Assembly (NCBI GenBank): GCA_963832945.1
Contig: CAWHVV010000010.1
Span: 372,001-436,000, forward strand
Reading direction: 5' to 3'
DNA from: JAFEDN01 sp963832945
Lineage (GTDB): Bacteria > Pseudomonadota > Gammaproteobacteria > Coxiellales > Coxiellaceae
DNA length: 64,000 nt
Below, piece by piece: positions 26,330 to 35,454 of this stretch; the stretch's first letter is position 1, and every line of letters begins with the position of its first letter. The position numbers and the translations under genes are program-made. The notes below the pieces were generated by a model. It made no database searches, had not been told where the DNA came from, and saw only the letters and a list, made by a program, of their open reading frames with translations.

Positions 26330-27010
26330 CTAGCTCTTTTCCCGAATGTGCGCCACATCATTGCGCAGATAAACAGGTTCTATTTCCAGAGCGCTACGCA
26401 TTTTTCCTTCGCTTAACGACACTTGCGCAATACTGAGGATAGCGCGAGCCTGCGGATAAATATCCGCTATTTGCGCATCCGGATTTAATTTTGAAGCCAG
26501 TTGCTGATGGTAGATTTTCCAGGCGTTTCCCGCCAGCAGCCATTTTTTATCCGTGGGAATCTGTAGTTCTTCCGGCGGATTAAGCGCGTCAGGACGTGCC
26601 GCCATCATTAATCCATTTTCGCTCAGGCTGTAAACACCCCAATAGATAGCCTGCATCCGGGCATCCCAGGCGGCGATGATATCGGGACATTGAGTCTCTT
26701 GCCAGGCGGTTTGTGCCAACGCCTGCAGGGTGGACACGGGGATCACCGGTAAATCCGCCCCAAAGGCTAATCCCTGTGCGACGCCCGTGGCAATCCGCAC
26801 CCCCATAAAACTGCCAGGCCCCTGACCAAAAGCGATAGCATTGAGTTGCGCCAGACCGATTCCGGCGTCACCCAGCAATTTTTCAATCATCGGCAGGATA
26901 AGTTCGGCATGGCGCTGGGGCGCAATTGCGAACTGTTCGTGAATCTCCCCTTCTATCAGCAACGCGACGGAACAGGCGGCTGTGGCCGTATCGAAAGCCA
27001 AAATTTTCAT
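26330..27010 (-). CDS. tsaB: tRNA threonylcarbamoyladenosine biosynthesis protein TsaB
   Basis: A 226-residue ASKHA-fold protein with the N-terminal ILAFDTATAACSVAL phosphate-1 motif and FGQGPGSFMGVRIATGVAQG, the TsaB signature. TsaB is the inactive paralogue that scaffolds TsaD, TsaE and TsaC to make t6A at position 37 of ANN-decoding tRNAs; it is essential in most bacteria. The gene is divergent from pabB. The space between holds a partial structured repeat. Confidence 0.95.
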   Translation of the reverse strand: MKILAFDTATAACSVALLIEGEIHEQFAIAPQRHAELILPMIEKLLGDAGIGLAQLNAIAFGQGPGSFMGVRIATGVAQGLAFGADLPVIPVSTLQALAQTAWQETQCPDIIAAWDARMQAIYWGVYSLSENGLMMAARPDALNPPEELQIPTDKKWLLAGNAWKIYHQQLASKLNPDAQIADIYPQARAILSIAQVSLSEGKMRSALEIEPVYLRNDVAHIREKS

Positions 27011-27035
27011 TTAAACCCCCAAACTCCTCTTTTTC

Positions 27036-27103
27036 AGCAATTTCCGCTAAAGGAAAAACAGGAAGCGGCTACCGCTGTACTCAGCGGGAGCCGCTGCCCC
27101 ATC
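27036..27103. repeat. structured repeat (copy F), partial
   Basis: Holds a terminal hairpin in GC-rich form: AGCGGCTACCGCTG-TACT-CAGCGGGAGCCGCT, with a shortened left part. The stem differs from the AATT-type copies on both strands in a compensating way. Confidence 0.75.
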
Positions 27104-27136
27104 GCGCAATGAATGACTTTATTTTATCATAAGCGC

Positions 27137-28453
27137 ATGCATATAACCCGGTTACCTTATCAGCCTAATGGCGCGGCCGTATTCTCACATTTCGCCCATC
27201 AACCCTACGCGGTATTTTTGGATAGCTGCGGAATGGACCGTTTCGACATTATCGCCGCCAATCCTGGTCATGTCATTACCACCCAGGACAGGCAGGATGA
27301 CCCGTTTGCGCTGGCCAAAGCACAATTCAATTCCGGTCTGCGGGAGAGTCATCCCGAAATTCCCGATGAATTGCCGTTTACCCTGGGCGCCATTGGCTAT
27401 CTGAGTTACGATGTGGGATACGGACTGATGGATCTGACGTCTACCGCTCACAATGACATCGATCTGCCTCAGGCGGTTATCGGATTTTATGACTGGAGTA
27501 TCATTATTGATCACCGACAGCACATCAGCTATTTGATCAGCCGGGAATCTCCTGATCATCCCGCTTTGCTCGCCATTAAAGAGCTGATTTCACAACCCTG
27601 CTCCAGAACGGGTCATTTTTCTCTCACCGGAAATTTCCTGCCCAATATGAATAAAATTCAATACGCGGCGGCTTTTGAAAAGGTTAAACAGCATATTCGC
27701 GCCGGGGATTGTTATCAAATTAATCTGGCGCAACGATTTACCACGGGTTACCACGGCTCACCGTGGGTCGCGTATCAGCGTCTGCGTTCGCAAAATCCGA
27801 TGCCGATGGCCGCTTATATGAATATGCCGGAAGGCGCTGTTCTTTGTCTTTCACCGGAACGATTCCTGCGAGTAAATAATCACCAGGTAACAACTCAACC
27901 CATAAAAGGCACCAGCCCCCGGTTTGCCAATCCCGAACAGGATCGTCACTCTGCCCAGACCTTACTGGCGAGCGCCAAAGACCGTGCTGAAAATATAATG
28001 ATCGTAGACTTGCTGAGAAATGATCTGGGTAAATGCTGTCGCCCCGGGTCGGTAAAAGTACCGCGGCTCTGCGCGCTGGAGAGTTTCGCCAATGTCCATC
28101 ATCTCGTCAGCACCGTCACGGGCACACTGGAGGAAGGGCAGCACCCGCTGGATTTACTCAGACATTGCTTTCCAGGGGGTTCCATTACCGGAGCGCCCAA
28201 GCGCCGCGCGATGGAAATTATTGACCGGCTGGAGCCTCATCAGCGTTCACTCTATTGCGGCAGCATGGTTTATTGCGATATTCGCGGCAGAATGGACAGC
28301 AATATCGCTATCCGCACCCTGCTCTGTAACCAGCACAAAATTCATTGTTATGGCGGAGGCGGGATCGTCAACGATTCATCCATGTCCAGCGAATATCAGG
28401 AGATTCAGATTAAAATTTCACGATTATTAAATATTCTTGAAACACCCTGTTGA
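27137..28453 (+). CDS. pabB: aminodeoxychorismate synthase component I
   Basis: A 438-residue chorismate-utilising enzyme. It has an N-terminal anthranilate synthase component I-like domain (AAVFSHFAHQPYAVFLDS) and a C-terminal catalytic domain with CYQINLAQRF, PIKGTSPR, the metal-binding ENIMIVDLLRNDLG and GSITGAPKRRAMEIID. PabB converts chorismate and ammonia (from PabA) into 4-amino-4-deoxychorismate for folate synthesis. ATG 27137 is preferred to ATG 27113, which begins in the repeat-derived leader. Confusion with TrpE is unlikely given PIKGT and length. No pabA or pabC lies alongside. Confidence 0.92.
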   Translation: MHITRLPYQPNGAAVFSHFAHQPYAVFLDSCGMDRFDIIAANPGHVITTQDRQDDPFALAKAQFNSGLRESHPEIPDELPFTLGAIGYLSYDVGYGLMDLTSTAHNDIDLPQAVIGFYDWSIIIDHRQHISYLISRESPDHPALLAIKELISQPCSRTGHFSLTGNFLPNMNKIQYAAAFEKVKQHIRAGDCYQINLAQRFTTGYHGSPWVAYQRLRSQNPMPMAAYMNMPEGAVLCLSPERFLRVNNHQVTTQPIKGTSPRFANPEQDRHSAQTLLASAKDRAENIMIVDLLRNDLGKCCRPGSVKVPRLCALESFANVHHLVSTVTGTLEEGQHPLDLLRHCFPGGSITGAPKRRAMEIIDRLEPHQRSLYCGSMVYCDIRGRMDSNIAIRTLLCNQHKIHCYGGGGIVNDSSMSSEYQEIQIKISRLLNILETPC

Positions 28454-28680
28454 TAATTTTTTTAACTTTATAATAAATAATTTCCTACACGAGGACGCCA
28501 ATATCTCCTGCATATATTTTTATCAAAAAAATTTAATATATCACTTATAGGCACGAAGTTTTAGGAAAATGAATAGTTGCCTTAGTGAATCCTTCAGGGA
28601 AACAGGGATGTTCTTAATTTAAGGATAAAGAGAAAAAGCTTATGAGAGTTAATATAGCAGTAAAACAAAAAAAGGAGAAT

Positions 28681-28797
28681 ATGATGTTTGCACAATTACC
28701 CCCACAAATCCAGGCTCAGATCAAAAATCTTTTGCTTCTGAATGATTTCAGAGCAGCAAAAGCCCTCTATGACAAATTTTTACATCCAGAAGGTTAA
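28681..28797 (+). CDS. small protein, 38 residues, unknown
   Basis: A short frame encoding MMFAQLPPQIQAQIKNLLLL then an AAKALYD helix, ending HPEG. AAAGGAG at 28671-28676 is well placed for ATG 28681/28684, and the frame can extend upstream to ATG 28642. The sequence predicts two amphipathic helices. The pattern of a short L-x-x-G/N-x-x-x-A-A-K-A-L helix slightly recalls the C-terminal piece of ribosomal protein L7/L12-like small proteins. Nothing identifiable lies in the preceding 28454-28641. Confidence 0.4.
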   Translation: MMFAQLPPQIQAQIKNLLLLNDFRAAKALYDKFLHPEG

Positions 28798-28837
28798 AGC
28801 TCCTGCAAGGATCGGACGCTGTTAGCCGGAATTGTCT

Positions 28838-30223
28838 ATGAGTCTGATGCGCAAAAAATCCCCTCAACAGATGCCAGGGCATGACCATGGGCCTTTGAAA
28901 AAATGTCTGACCGCGCTGGACCTGACTCTGTTTGGCGTCGGGGCTATTATCGGGGCGGGAATTTTCATACTCACCGGCATCGCCGCCGCTACCAAAGCCG
29001 GTCCGGCGATTATCCTTTCTTATGTGATAGCCGGTTTTGCCTGTGGCTTCGCGGCACTGTCTTATGCTGAATTATCCGCCAGCGTCGGCGGCTGCGGCAG
29101 CGCTTACAGTTATGCTTATGTCGGCATCGGCGAATTTTTCGCATGGCTCATCGGATGGGATTTGCTGCTCGAATATACCATTTCCGTTGCCACGGTTTCA
29201 GTGGGCTGGAGCAGTTATGTCAATGATTTTCTGAATTCGTTAGCAATTCACCTGCCTCCAGATATTATTCGCAGTCCTCTCATTGGCGGAGTAGTGAATC
29301 TGCCGGCGCTTCTGATTGTCGTCGTATTGACGGCTTTACTCATCATGGGGGCGAAGGAAAGCGCCCGATTTAATAATGTCATGGTTGCCATTAAGCTGTT
29401 CGTGATCTTTTTATTCATTGCGATTGCGGCTTTTAACGTCAATCCTGCTAACTGGCGCCCGTTTATGCCTTTCGGCTGGAACGGGGTAATGGGCGGAGCG
29501 GCATTGATTTTTTTCGCTTATATCGGCTTCGACGCAGTCTCCACCGCGGCGGAAGAATCGTCTTTTCCACAACGCGATTTACCCATCGGTATCATCATGT
29601 CGCTGATTATCTGTACACTCATTTACATCATCGTAGCCGGTTTACTCACCGGTATTCTGCCTTATTCGAGATTAAACGTGAGCTCGCCCATCAGTTATGC
29701 ACTGCTGCAGATAGGACATCGCTTTGCGGCAGCCGCTATCGGCGTCGGCGCCATCGCAGGACTCACAACGGTCATGCTCGTGATGTACTATGGTCTGACC
29801 CGCGTTTTCCTCGCCATGTCACGCGACCAGTTGATTCCGGGCTTTTTCGCCAAAATTCATACGAGAACCGGCACACCGTGGCGGATTATTTTGCTCTGCG
29901 GAACATTCATTTGTATTCTTTCCGCGCTGGTGCCCATTAAAGATTTGGCCGAACTGGTTAATATTGGTACTTTGGCGGCCTTTATGACGGTTTGCGTCGG
30001 AGTGATCGTACTCAGGCGCACCCAACCTGGGTTACGCCGTCCTTTCCGCACTCCGTTTAGCCCTTACCTGCCTTTTCTGGGAATCGCCTCTTGTTTATAT
30101 TTAATATGCAATTTGCCCTGGGTAACCATTGTGCGTTTTATTATCTGGATGGCTTTGGGATTAGTGATTTATTTCTGTTACAGCAAAAATCATAGTCTTC
30201 TAAATAAGACTAATTCATACTGA
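28838..30223 (+). CDS. APC-family amino acid permease
   Basis: A 461-residue inner membrane transporter with about 12 helices. The first helix has the APC substrate-binding GVGAIIGAGIFILTG, and the sixth has FFAYIGFDAVSTAAEE, with FPQRDLPIGI following. This is the pattern of the cationic amino acid transporter (CAT/YfnA-like) branch of the APC superfamily. It imports amino acids, perhaps branched-chain or cationic ones; the specificity is not readable. ATG 28838 is chosen over TTG 28832. Its end overlaps the convergent gene by 14 bp. Confidence 0.9.
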   Translation: MSLMRKKSPQQMPGHDHGPLKKCLTALDLTLFGVGAIIGAGIFILTGIAAATKAGPAIILSYVIAGFACGFAALSYAELSASVGGCGSAYSYAYVGIGEFFAWLIGWDLLLEYTISVATVSVGWSSYVNDFLNSLAIHLPPDIIRSPLIGGVVNLPALLIVVVLTALLIMGAKESARFNNVMVAIKLFVIFLFIAIAAFNVNPANWRPFMPFGWNGVMGGAALIFFAYIGFDAVSTAAEESSFPQRDLPIGIIMSLIICTLIYIIVAGLLTGILPYSRLNVSSPISYALLQIGHRFAAAAIGVGAIAGLTTVMLVMYYGLTRVFLAMSRDQLIPGFFAKIHTRTGTPWRIILLCGTFICILSALVPIKDLAELVNIGTLAAFMTVCVGVIVLRRTQPGLRRPFRTPFSPYLPFLGIASCLYLICNLPWVTIVRFIIWMALGLVIYFCYSKNHSLLNKTNSY

Positions 30224-30605
30224 AGCTGTCACAATAAAAAGTATTACGGGTGGAAACGTAGGCGCTAAAACATTTGACTCCCTGGTGGTTTTGACCCATT
30301 ACAGCCACCACGGCATCTGATTTACACTGAAAAACGGCGCATTGAAACTTTAAAAGGATGCCATTACTGGATTTCCCTGTTCCGCAGGTGGTGATTTGCG
30401 GTATGGAGACCTGACTCCAGACGGGTGTGCGCCGATTGCTCCAGTTCAGATACCACACCCGGCCAATTTTAGGATCGTAATACGAATTTTGGCCATAATG
30501 ACTGGCCTTCAGGGCCGGGCAATTGATGGTTTTTCCGGCAGCTATCACATGGGTGCTGATGAGAGCAATAATACAAGCGGTGACAGTTAATAAGACTCCT
30601 TTCAT
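30210..30605 (-). CDS. small cysteine-rich exported protein, unknown
   Basis: A 131-residue protein with a signal peptide (MKGVLLTVTACIIALISTHV, cleavage after AA-G near residue 23). The mature part has six cysteines (INCPAL, TTCGTG, QCAVFQC, KCFSAY, YCDSF) that could form three disulphides. A VWYLNWSNR stretch and strand-rich periodicity are also visible. A GGAGG site precedes ATG 30605. Not assigned to a family. Its size, signal peptide and spaced cysteines recall the protein at 21664-22137. Convergent with the permease gene, overlapping its last 14 bp. Confidence 0.7.
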   Translation of the reverse strand: MKGVLLTVTACIIALISTHVIAAGKTINCPALKASHYGQNSYYDPKIGRVWYLNWSNRRTPVWSQVSIPQITTCGTGKSSNGILLKFQCAVFQCKSDAVVAVMGQNHQGVKCFSAYVSTRNTFYCDSFSMN

Positions 30606-30730
30606 ATCTCCTCCCTGGATTTTTGATCAGATTTTATACTTTCATTAAATATAGTATATAAAATAGTCAAATTCTTGCGAAGGATAAAAAAAAATAGACT
30701 CAGTCCGGCAAATATTGATAATATTCTTTC

Positions 30731-31426
30731 ATGATTGATTATTTACCAAGATGCCATCCACTCGTCCTGGTGTTTTTGTTATGGATAACAACGGCGGCAA
30801 GCCCGGCGATCGCCGCCGGTGAAATCAGCCAGACCGATAGCTTCCATTTCACACTCACCGCTATCCCTGCTGACGTCAAAAAATTGATGCTGGCGTATAG
30901 CTGGCGCCCCGGATGTCCGGTTTCTTTAAATAATTTATCGTTTTTAACGCTGTCTTACTGGGGTTTTGACCACAAAATCCACACCGGCCAGTTAATTGTT
31001 AATAAAAAAATAGCGATGGAAACGGTCAATCTGTTTCATGAACTTTTTCTTCAGAAATTTCCCATTGAACGCATGGAACCTTTGTATGCTTTTAAGGGTA
31101 ACAATGATGCGGCGATGGCGGCGAATAACACCTACGCCTATGATTGCCGGCCGGACCTTTTAAACCCCGAGAAATTTTCGCTGCACAGTTATGGCTACGC
31201 GATTGATATCAACGCGTTGATCAACCCCAGCGTCAGAAAAAACAAAGTGCTGCCGCCAAGCGGCAAAGCCTATCTTGATCGCAGCAAGCCCGTTCCCGGA
31301 ATGATTGCACAGGGTGATACCACTTATCAAACGTTTAACAAATACGGTTGGACTTGGGGAGGCGAATGGAAAAGCCTCAAAGATTACCGTCATTTTCAGA
31401 AAATTTGCACCACCTCAAACTGTTAA
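30731..31426 (+). CDS. M15-family peptidase (D-alanyl-D-alanine carboxypeptidase type), exported
   Basis: A 231-residue protein with a signal sequence (cleavage near AIAA, residue 28). The M15 zinc-site motifs are visible: LHSYGYAIDINALINP, standing for S-x-H-x-x-G-x-A-x-D, followed by WGGEWKSLKDYRHFQ with the second His/Asp pair. In the first motif the usual His is in L-H-S and the Asp in A-I-D. Such enzymes trim peptidoglycan stem peptides in the periplasm. The gene converges on, and overlaps by 4 bp, the following serine hydrolase gene. Confidence 0.82.
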   Translation: MIDYLPRCHPLVLVFLLWITTAASPAIAAGEISQTDSFHFTLTAIPADVKKLMLAYSWRPGCPVSLNNLSFLTLSYWGFDHKIHTGQLIVNKKIAMETVNLFHELFLQKFPIERMEPLYAFKGNNDAAMAANNTYAYDCRPDLLNPEKFSLHSYGYAIDINALINPSVRKNKVLPPSGKAYLDRSKPVPGMIAQGDTTYQTFNKYGWTWGGEWKSLKDYRHFQKICTTSNC

Positions 31427-32628
31427 TCCCCCTTACAACTTAGCTGAGGGTAGCGGGCTAAAAGAGATTGATAGGTCCGCTGCAATAAACGGCCTGAATG
31501 GTCATTGTAGTGATCCGTGGCGCTGTTAAAAATAGCGGAGATAATGATGCCATTACAAGGCTTATACATATAAATGGCTCTAAATCCTATCGTTCTTCCT
31601 TCATAGAACCAATAACGCCCAACTCCATTTTCGAAATTTTGCGCAAGTCCTAAACCAAATCCATGCGGGTTAGCCGCGGTAGTCTGATCAATCGGTTGGC
31701 CATTGACAGTGGAAACTAAAGCCATTAGTTTTCTTTTCTGCTTTTGATCCAATATTTTATTATCCACAAATAGCGCTTTCACCCATTTAATGATATCTTC
31801 GGAATTGGAAATAATGCCTCCCGCTGCCGCGGCCCAGGATAAATTACCGGCATAACTATCCTTGCCCACCATCGCCGGGAATTCATAAGGATTAAAGTTA
31901 TAGCCATACGCCAGGCGGGCCTGAATTTTGGAATTGGGATTATTGAGTATGTAAAAAGTATTGTTTAAATTGGCCATCCCAATGGTTCGCGAAACAAGCT
32001 CACGCGAAAAAGTATTATGCGTGGCCTTCTCCACAATCAATGAGGCTAAAATATAATTAGTATTGGAATAAAAATATCCTGACCTTAAAGGCGGGGAAAA
32101 GGTTGCGGGGGGATATGCAAAATCAATCAGTTCCTGATTTCTCCAGATTCTCGATGTGTTATAATAAACCTGCGAGTTCAGCAGCGGCGACTCTGTGTAA
32201 TTGGGTATGCCGCTGGTCATATTTAATAATTGAGCCATCGAGATGGCAGACCATTTATTATATTGAGGCAACCAGGTTTTCAACGTATCGCCTAATCTTA
32301 ATTTACCCTCTTTTTCCAGCTGTAACATAATAGCGGCAGTGAAAGATTTGGTAATGCTGCCGATCTGAAATAACGTATCGCCGGATATTAATTTACTCTT
32401 AAGACTGTGGCTGACGCGGCCAACATAATAATTTCTTATATTGTCATTAGGAATATAGATTGATAACTCCGCTCCAGAAAAATATTCCTGATCTTTATAT
32501 TGATTGTAATGGGTCATCAATATTTTCTGCATCTGTTGATTAAAGTCAGGCGGCGGTGTTAGCCCATGCGCACAAACAGAGACCGTTAAGGCTAAAACGC
32601 CGGAGATTATTTTCAATAACTGCTGCAT
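31423..32628 (-). CDS. serine hydrolase of the class C beta-lactamase/PBP fold
   Basis: A 401-residue exported protein (signal peptide with cleavage near CAHG, about residue 22). It has the S-x-x-K motif in IGSITKSFTAAIMLQ, a Y-x-N-like element (YFYSNTNYILASLIVEKA) and a C-terminal region with YWFYEGRTIGFRAIYMYK, where the K-T-G counterpart would be. Family members include AmpC, D-aminopeptidases and esterases (EstB); there is no evidence for antibiotic resistance. It starts 17 bp after the end of the response regulator gene on the same strand and is probably the last gene of that operon. Confidence 0.87.
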   Translation of the reverse strand: MQQLLKIISGVLALTVSVCAHGLTPPPDFNQQMQKILMTHYNQYKDQEYFSGAELSIYIPNDNIRNYYVGRVSHSLKSKLISGDTLFQIGSITKSFTAAIMLQLEKEGKLRLGDTLKTWLPQYNKWSAISMAQLLNMTSGIPNYTESPLLNSQVYYNTSRIWRNQELIDFAYPPATFSPPLRSGYFYSNTNYILASLIVEKATHNTFSRELVSRTIGMANLNNTFYILNNPNSKIQARLAYGYNFNPYEFPAMVGKDSYAGNLSWAAAAGGIISNSEDIIKWVKALFVDNKILDQKQKRKLMALVSTVNGQPIDQTTAANPHGFGLGLAQNFENGVGRYWFYEGRTIGFRAIYMYKPCNGIIISAIFNSATDHYNDHSGRLLQRTYQSLLARYPQLSCKGD

Positions 32629-32645
32629 GGATTTTTTCCAGACTC

Positions 32646-33302
32646 CTACTCTGCTCCGATTTCATCAATCGTGATAAGTCCTTCGCGGACGGCCAGCAGC
32701 GTTAACGCCACGTTATTTTCTATCTTTAGTTTTTCAAAAAGGCTACTTCGATAAGTGTGGATGGTTTTAGGACTTAAAAACAATCTGCTGGCAATTTCAT
32801 TGACCATTACACCACGAATTATCATCATCAATACTTCCATTTCCCGATTGGATAAGGCATGAAATGCGGAAGAGGATTTCGTTTCGTCCATTTTAGCGAG
32901 CGCCAAACGGCTGGCAATGCTGGGACTAATCATACGTTTACCCGCACACACGGATTTAATAGCACGGACTAATTCTTCTTTACTGGCGTTTTTTATTAAA
33001 TAGCCGTGTGCGCCGGCTTCCAGTATTCGAAATGGAAATAAATAATTTATGGCGGAGGAGACAACCAGAATTTTTAAATGGGAATCCAATCGCAACAAAC
33101 GGTTGGTGACTTCCAAACCGGTAATGTCCGGCAATTTAAAATCCAGAACCACGATTTTCGGACGAAGTTCCCGCACTAATTGCACAGCCTCGTTACCGGT
33201 ACCTGCTTCTCCGATTACCCGAATACCTTTTACGTTTACAAGCATCTGCCGAATACCATTTCGCACGATGGTGTGATCATCAATCAAAATAGTTGTTATC
33301 AC
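32646..33302 (-). CDS. LuxR-type response regulator (GacA/UvrY-like), paralogue 1
   Basis: A 218-residue NarL/FixJ-family regulator. The receiver domain has the acidic pocket (LIDDH), the phospho-accepting Asp in IVVLDFKLPD (about residue 54) and the Lys in YLIKNAS. The C-terminal LuxR helix-turn-helix has LSNREMEVLMMIIRGVMVNE and SPKTIHTYRSSLFEKL. It is clearly a duplicate of the regulator at 33898-34548, with peptide deformylase between them. GacA/LetA relatives respond to a BarA/LetS-type kinase and control virulence or stationary-phase traits; no kinase gene is here. Confidence 0.9.
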   Translation of the reverse strand: MITTILIDDHTIVRNGIRQMLVNVKGIRVIGEAGTGNEAVQLVRELRPKIVVLDFKLPDITGLEVTNRLLRLDSHLKILVVSSAINYLFPFRILEAGAHGYLIKNASKEELVRAIKSVCAGKRMISPSIASRLALAKMDETKSSSAFHALSNREMEVLMMIIRGVMVNEIASRLFLSPKTIHTYRSSLFEKLKIENNVALTLLAVREGLITIDEIGAE

Positions 33303-33305
33303 TCG

Positions 33306-33884
33306 TTAGCCTCCTTTTACGTTTGACATTTCCGCTTTACGAATGACCCACATGTCTTCCTGGGAACCAAAGCGGCCTTGGGGATTTAATAAATCTGTAT
33401 AAAGTTCTCCGTTTATATGTCCGACTTCGTGTTGAATAATGCGCGCTAATAGACCACGTGCCGAACGTTGAATTCTTTCGCCTGTCTCGGTAAAACCATG
33501 GAAATCTATTTCCGTGTAACGATATACTTCTCCCATTTTTTCCGGCACGGAATAACAGGCTTCCCAGTCTATGGTTTTTCCAGCAGCGGTAATAGGTGTG
33601 TAACCGGGGTTAAGCAGCACCGTGAGCGGCACGGTATCAAAAACATCTTTGCGAACGTTTTTAGCTTCCGGTGGAATTTGAAAAAAAATAATCCGGTAAG
33701 GATAGCCCACTTGGGGAGCCGCAAGTCCTGCCGGTTTGCCATACGGACTCGCCAGGCTTTCCATAAATTCACGCATTTTCTTGAGCAGCTCCTTTATCTC
33801 CGGGCTCAAGGGGAAATCGAGCGTCTGCGCAGGTTTCCTTAATGTTTCGTGGTCTGGGTGGTTTACGGTAACTAATTCCATCAT
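33306..33884 (-). CDS. def: peptide deformylase, divergent
   Basis: A 192-residue metalloenzyme removing the formyl group from N-terminal Met. Motif 1 reads GLAAPQVG. Motif 2 is EACYSVPE in place of E-G-C-L-S-V-P, keeping the metal-binding Cys. Motif 3 is QHEVGHING in place of Q-H-E-x-D-H-L, keeping both His ligands and the catalytic Glu. The deviations suggest a secondary deformylase rather than the housekeeping one, which is usually next to fmt. It sits between two duplicated response regulators with gaps of 13 and 3 bp, so all are likely one transcript. Confidence 0.9.
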   Translation of the reverse strand: MMELVTVNHPDHETLRKPAQTLDFPLSPEIKELLKKMREFMESLASPYGKPAGLAAPQVGYPYRIIFFQIPPEAKNVRKDVFDTVPLTVLLNPGYTPITAAGKTIDWEACYSVPEKMGEVYRYTEIDFHGFTETGERIQRSARGLLARIIQHEVGHINGELYTDLLNPQGRFGSQEDMWVIRKAEMSNVKGG

Positions 33885-33897
33885 AACTGGTTAATAT

Positions 33898-34548
33898 TTA
33901 TTCAGTCGATTCTTCCAGAACAATCAGGCCATGATGAATGGCTAATAAAGTGACTGCCAGATCGGTTTTAACGTTTAATTTTTCAAATATTCGGCTGCGA
34001 TAACTATGAATGGTTTTATGACTGATATTTAATTTTTCCGCCATATCTTTCACTGGGACTCCGCGAATAACCATCATCATGACTTCCATTTCGCGTTCGG
34101 AAATGTCCGCGAACAAGTTGTCTTTTTTATAATCAGTTCTGGCCAACGCTAATCTTTTTGCCAGTTGCGGGCTGATCACCCGCTGCCCGGCACACACGGA
34201 TTTAATGGCCTGAACGAATTCTTCCTGTTTGGATTCCTTGGTCAGATAACCATGCGCGCCGGCTTCCAGTAACCGAAAAAGAAATAAGTCATTAGTGACC
34301 GAAGACACAATGAGAATTTTGATATCGGGGTTTAAACGCAATACTTTTTGGGTAACTTCCAGACCCGTTTGATCGGGTAACTTTAAGTCTAGAATTACCA
34401 GATCGGGATTAAAGCGCCGAACCAATTCTACACCTTCTCGTCCAGTGCCTGTATCACCCACTACCGATATACCTCTTACTTCCTGAAGCATCTCGCGAAT
34501 GCCGGACCTCACCAAGGCATGATCGTCAATCAACACCGTTTTAATCAA
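33898..34548 (-). CDS. LuxR-type response regulator (GacA/UvrY-like), paralogue 2
   Basis: A 216-residue regulator with receiver motifs LIDDHALVRSG, LVILDLKLPDQTG (phospho-Asp about residue 54) and YLTKES. The LuxR-type DNA-binding end has ISEREMEVMMMVIRGVPVKD and SHKTIHSYRSRIFEKL. It aligns throughout with the regulator at 32646-33302 and is closer to canonical GacA. First gene of the likely operon regulator-def-regulator-serine hydrolase. Confidence 0.92.
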   Translation of the reverse strand: MIKTVLIDDHALVRSGIREMLQEVRGISVVGDTGTGREGVELVRRFNPDLVILDLKLPDQTGLEVTQKVLRLNPDIKILIVSSVTNDLFLFRLLEAGAHGYLTKESKQEEFVQAIKSVCAGQRVISPQLAKRLALARTDYKKDNLFADISEREMEVMMMVIRGVPVKDMAEKLNISHKTIHSYRSRIFEKLNVKTDLAVTLLAIHHGLIVLEESTE

Positions 34549-34610
34549 TTAATTCTCCCAAAATGCGCACTATAATCTAATATTTATACTGTCACATTGA
34601 GCACTTTTCG

Positions 34611-35372
34611 TCAATCCTGCTGACTGTCAAAATTTTCACTTAAAAAATCGAGTGAGTACTGGAAAGCTCTTTCAGCGGCGCGTTGATTATATTCACGACC
34701 CATTTTTTGTTCGCGAGCCGGATCGAAAGAGCCGGTACGAATATCCGTGAAGGAATGTTTGGCATCCCCCAAATAAGTAAACACCCAGTCAGGCGAACCA
34801 GCCGCCTCCATTTCCTGAGCGAATTGCGGTAATATATCTGCGGGAACTTGCGGATCGCGATAACCCTGGATAATTAAAATTTTACTTTTGATAGTCGAGT
34901 TGGGTAAGTCTGATTTTGACAATACTCCATGCACACTGATGGCAGAGGTTAAAGCTTCTCCACTCCGGGCTACTTCCAGCACGCACATTCCGCCAAAACA
35001 AAAACCAATCCCACTAATCGGAGGGATGGATAAACCCGAAAATTTTTTCAGGTTTGAATAAGCTAATAAAGCACGTTTTCTTACCAGACTGCGATCCTTC
35101 AAAAAGGGTGAAATCAAACGCAAACAATCATCCAGTGTTTGCGCCACTACTCCATCTCCATACATATCTACCGCTAATGCTATATAACCCTGTTCTGCAA
35201 ATTTTTGCGCGACTGTCAGCGCAAAATCACCACGTCCTTCAAAAGCCGGGAATACCAGAATCGCCTGACGCTCATTGGGATTCTTGCCAGGCCCAGGCCG
35301 TGTTTCATCATAAAAAAGTTCGCCAAGAAGTTTTTGTTGACCGTCAAAATACTCAAGGGTTTCGTGATGCAT
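34611..35372 (-). CDS. dienelactone hydrolase-family alpha/beta hydrolase
   Basis: A 253-residue alpha/beta hydrolase when started at ATG 35372, which has AGGAG seven bases upstream; an upstream in-frame start (35420) lacks one. The nucleophile elbow is GFCFGGMCVLE with Cys, as in dienelactone hydrolases. The Asp and His are likely in QGYRDPQVP and DAKHSFTD. The enzyme hydrolyses an ester or lactone; these are often generic and the true substrate is unknown. Cytosolic, single gene, upstream of the regulator operon and separated from it by about 60 bp. Confidence 0.88.
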   Translation of the reverse strand: MHHETLEYFDGQQKLLGELFYDETRPGPGKNPNERQAILVFPAFEGRGDFALTVAQKFAEQGYIALAVDMYGDGVVAQTLDDCLRLISPFLKDRSLVRKRALLAYSNLKKFSGLSIPPISGIGFCFGGMCVLEVARSGEALTSAISVHGVLSKSDLPNSTIKSKILIIQGYRDPQVPADILPQFAQEMEAAGSPDWVFTYLGDAKHSFTDIRTGSFDPAREQKMGREYNQRAAERAFQYSLDFLSENFDSQQD

Positions 35373-35454
35373 GCTGCGTCTCCTGGATCGGAAGAAATAA
35401 TTTATCTTAGAGACTTTCAATTTTAATTACAATAACTTCCCGGCTCCGCTGCAG

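Noticed and set aside
28454..28641. Possible regulatory RNA between pabB and the small frame
   Set aside because: AT-rich with no strong hairpin or known riboswitch pattern.
31423..32628. Calling the serine hydrolase an AmpC resistance gene
   Set aside because: Only the S-x-x-K is clear; the Y-x-N and K-T-G counterparts are altered and the fold covers many non-resistance enzymes.
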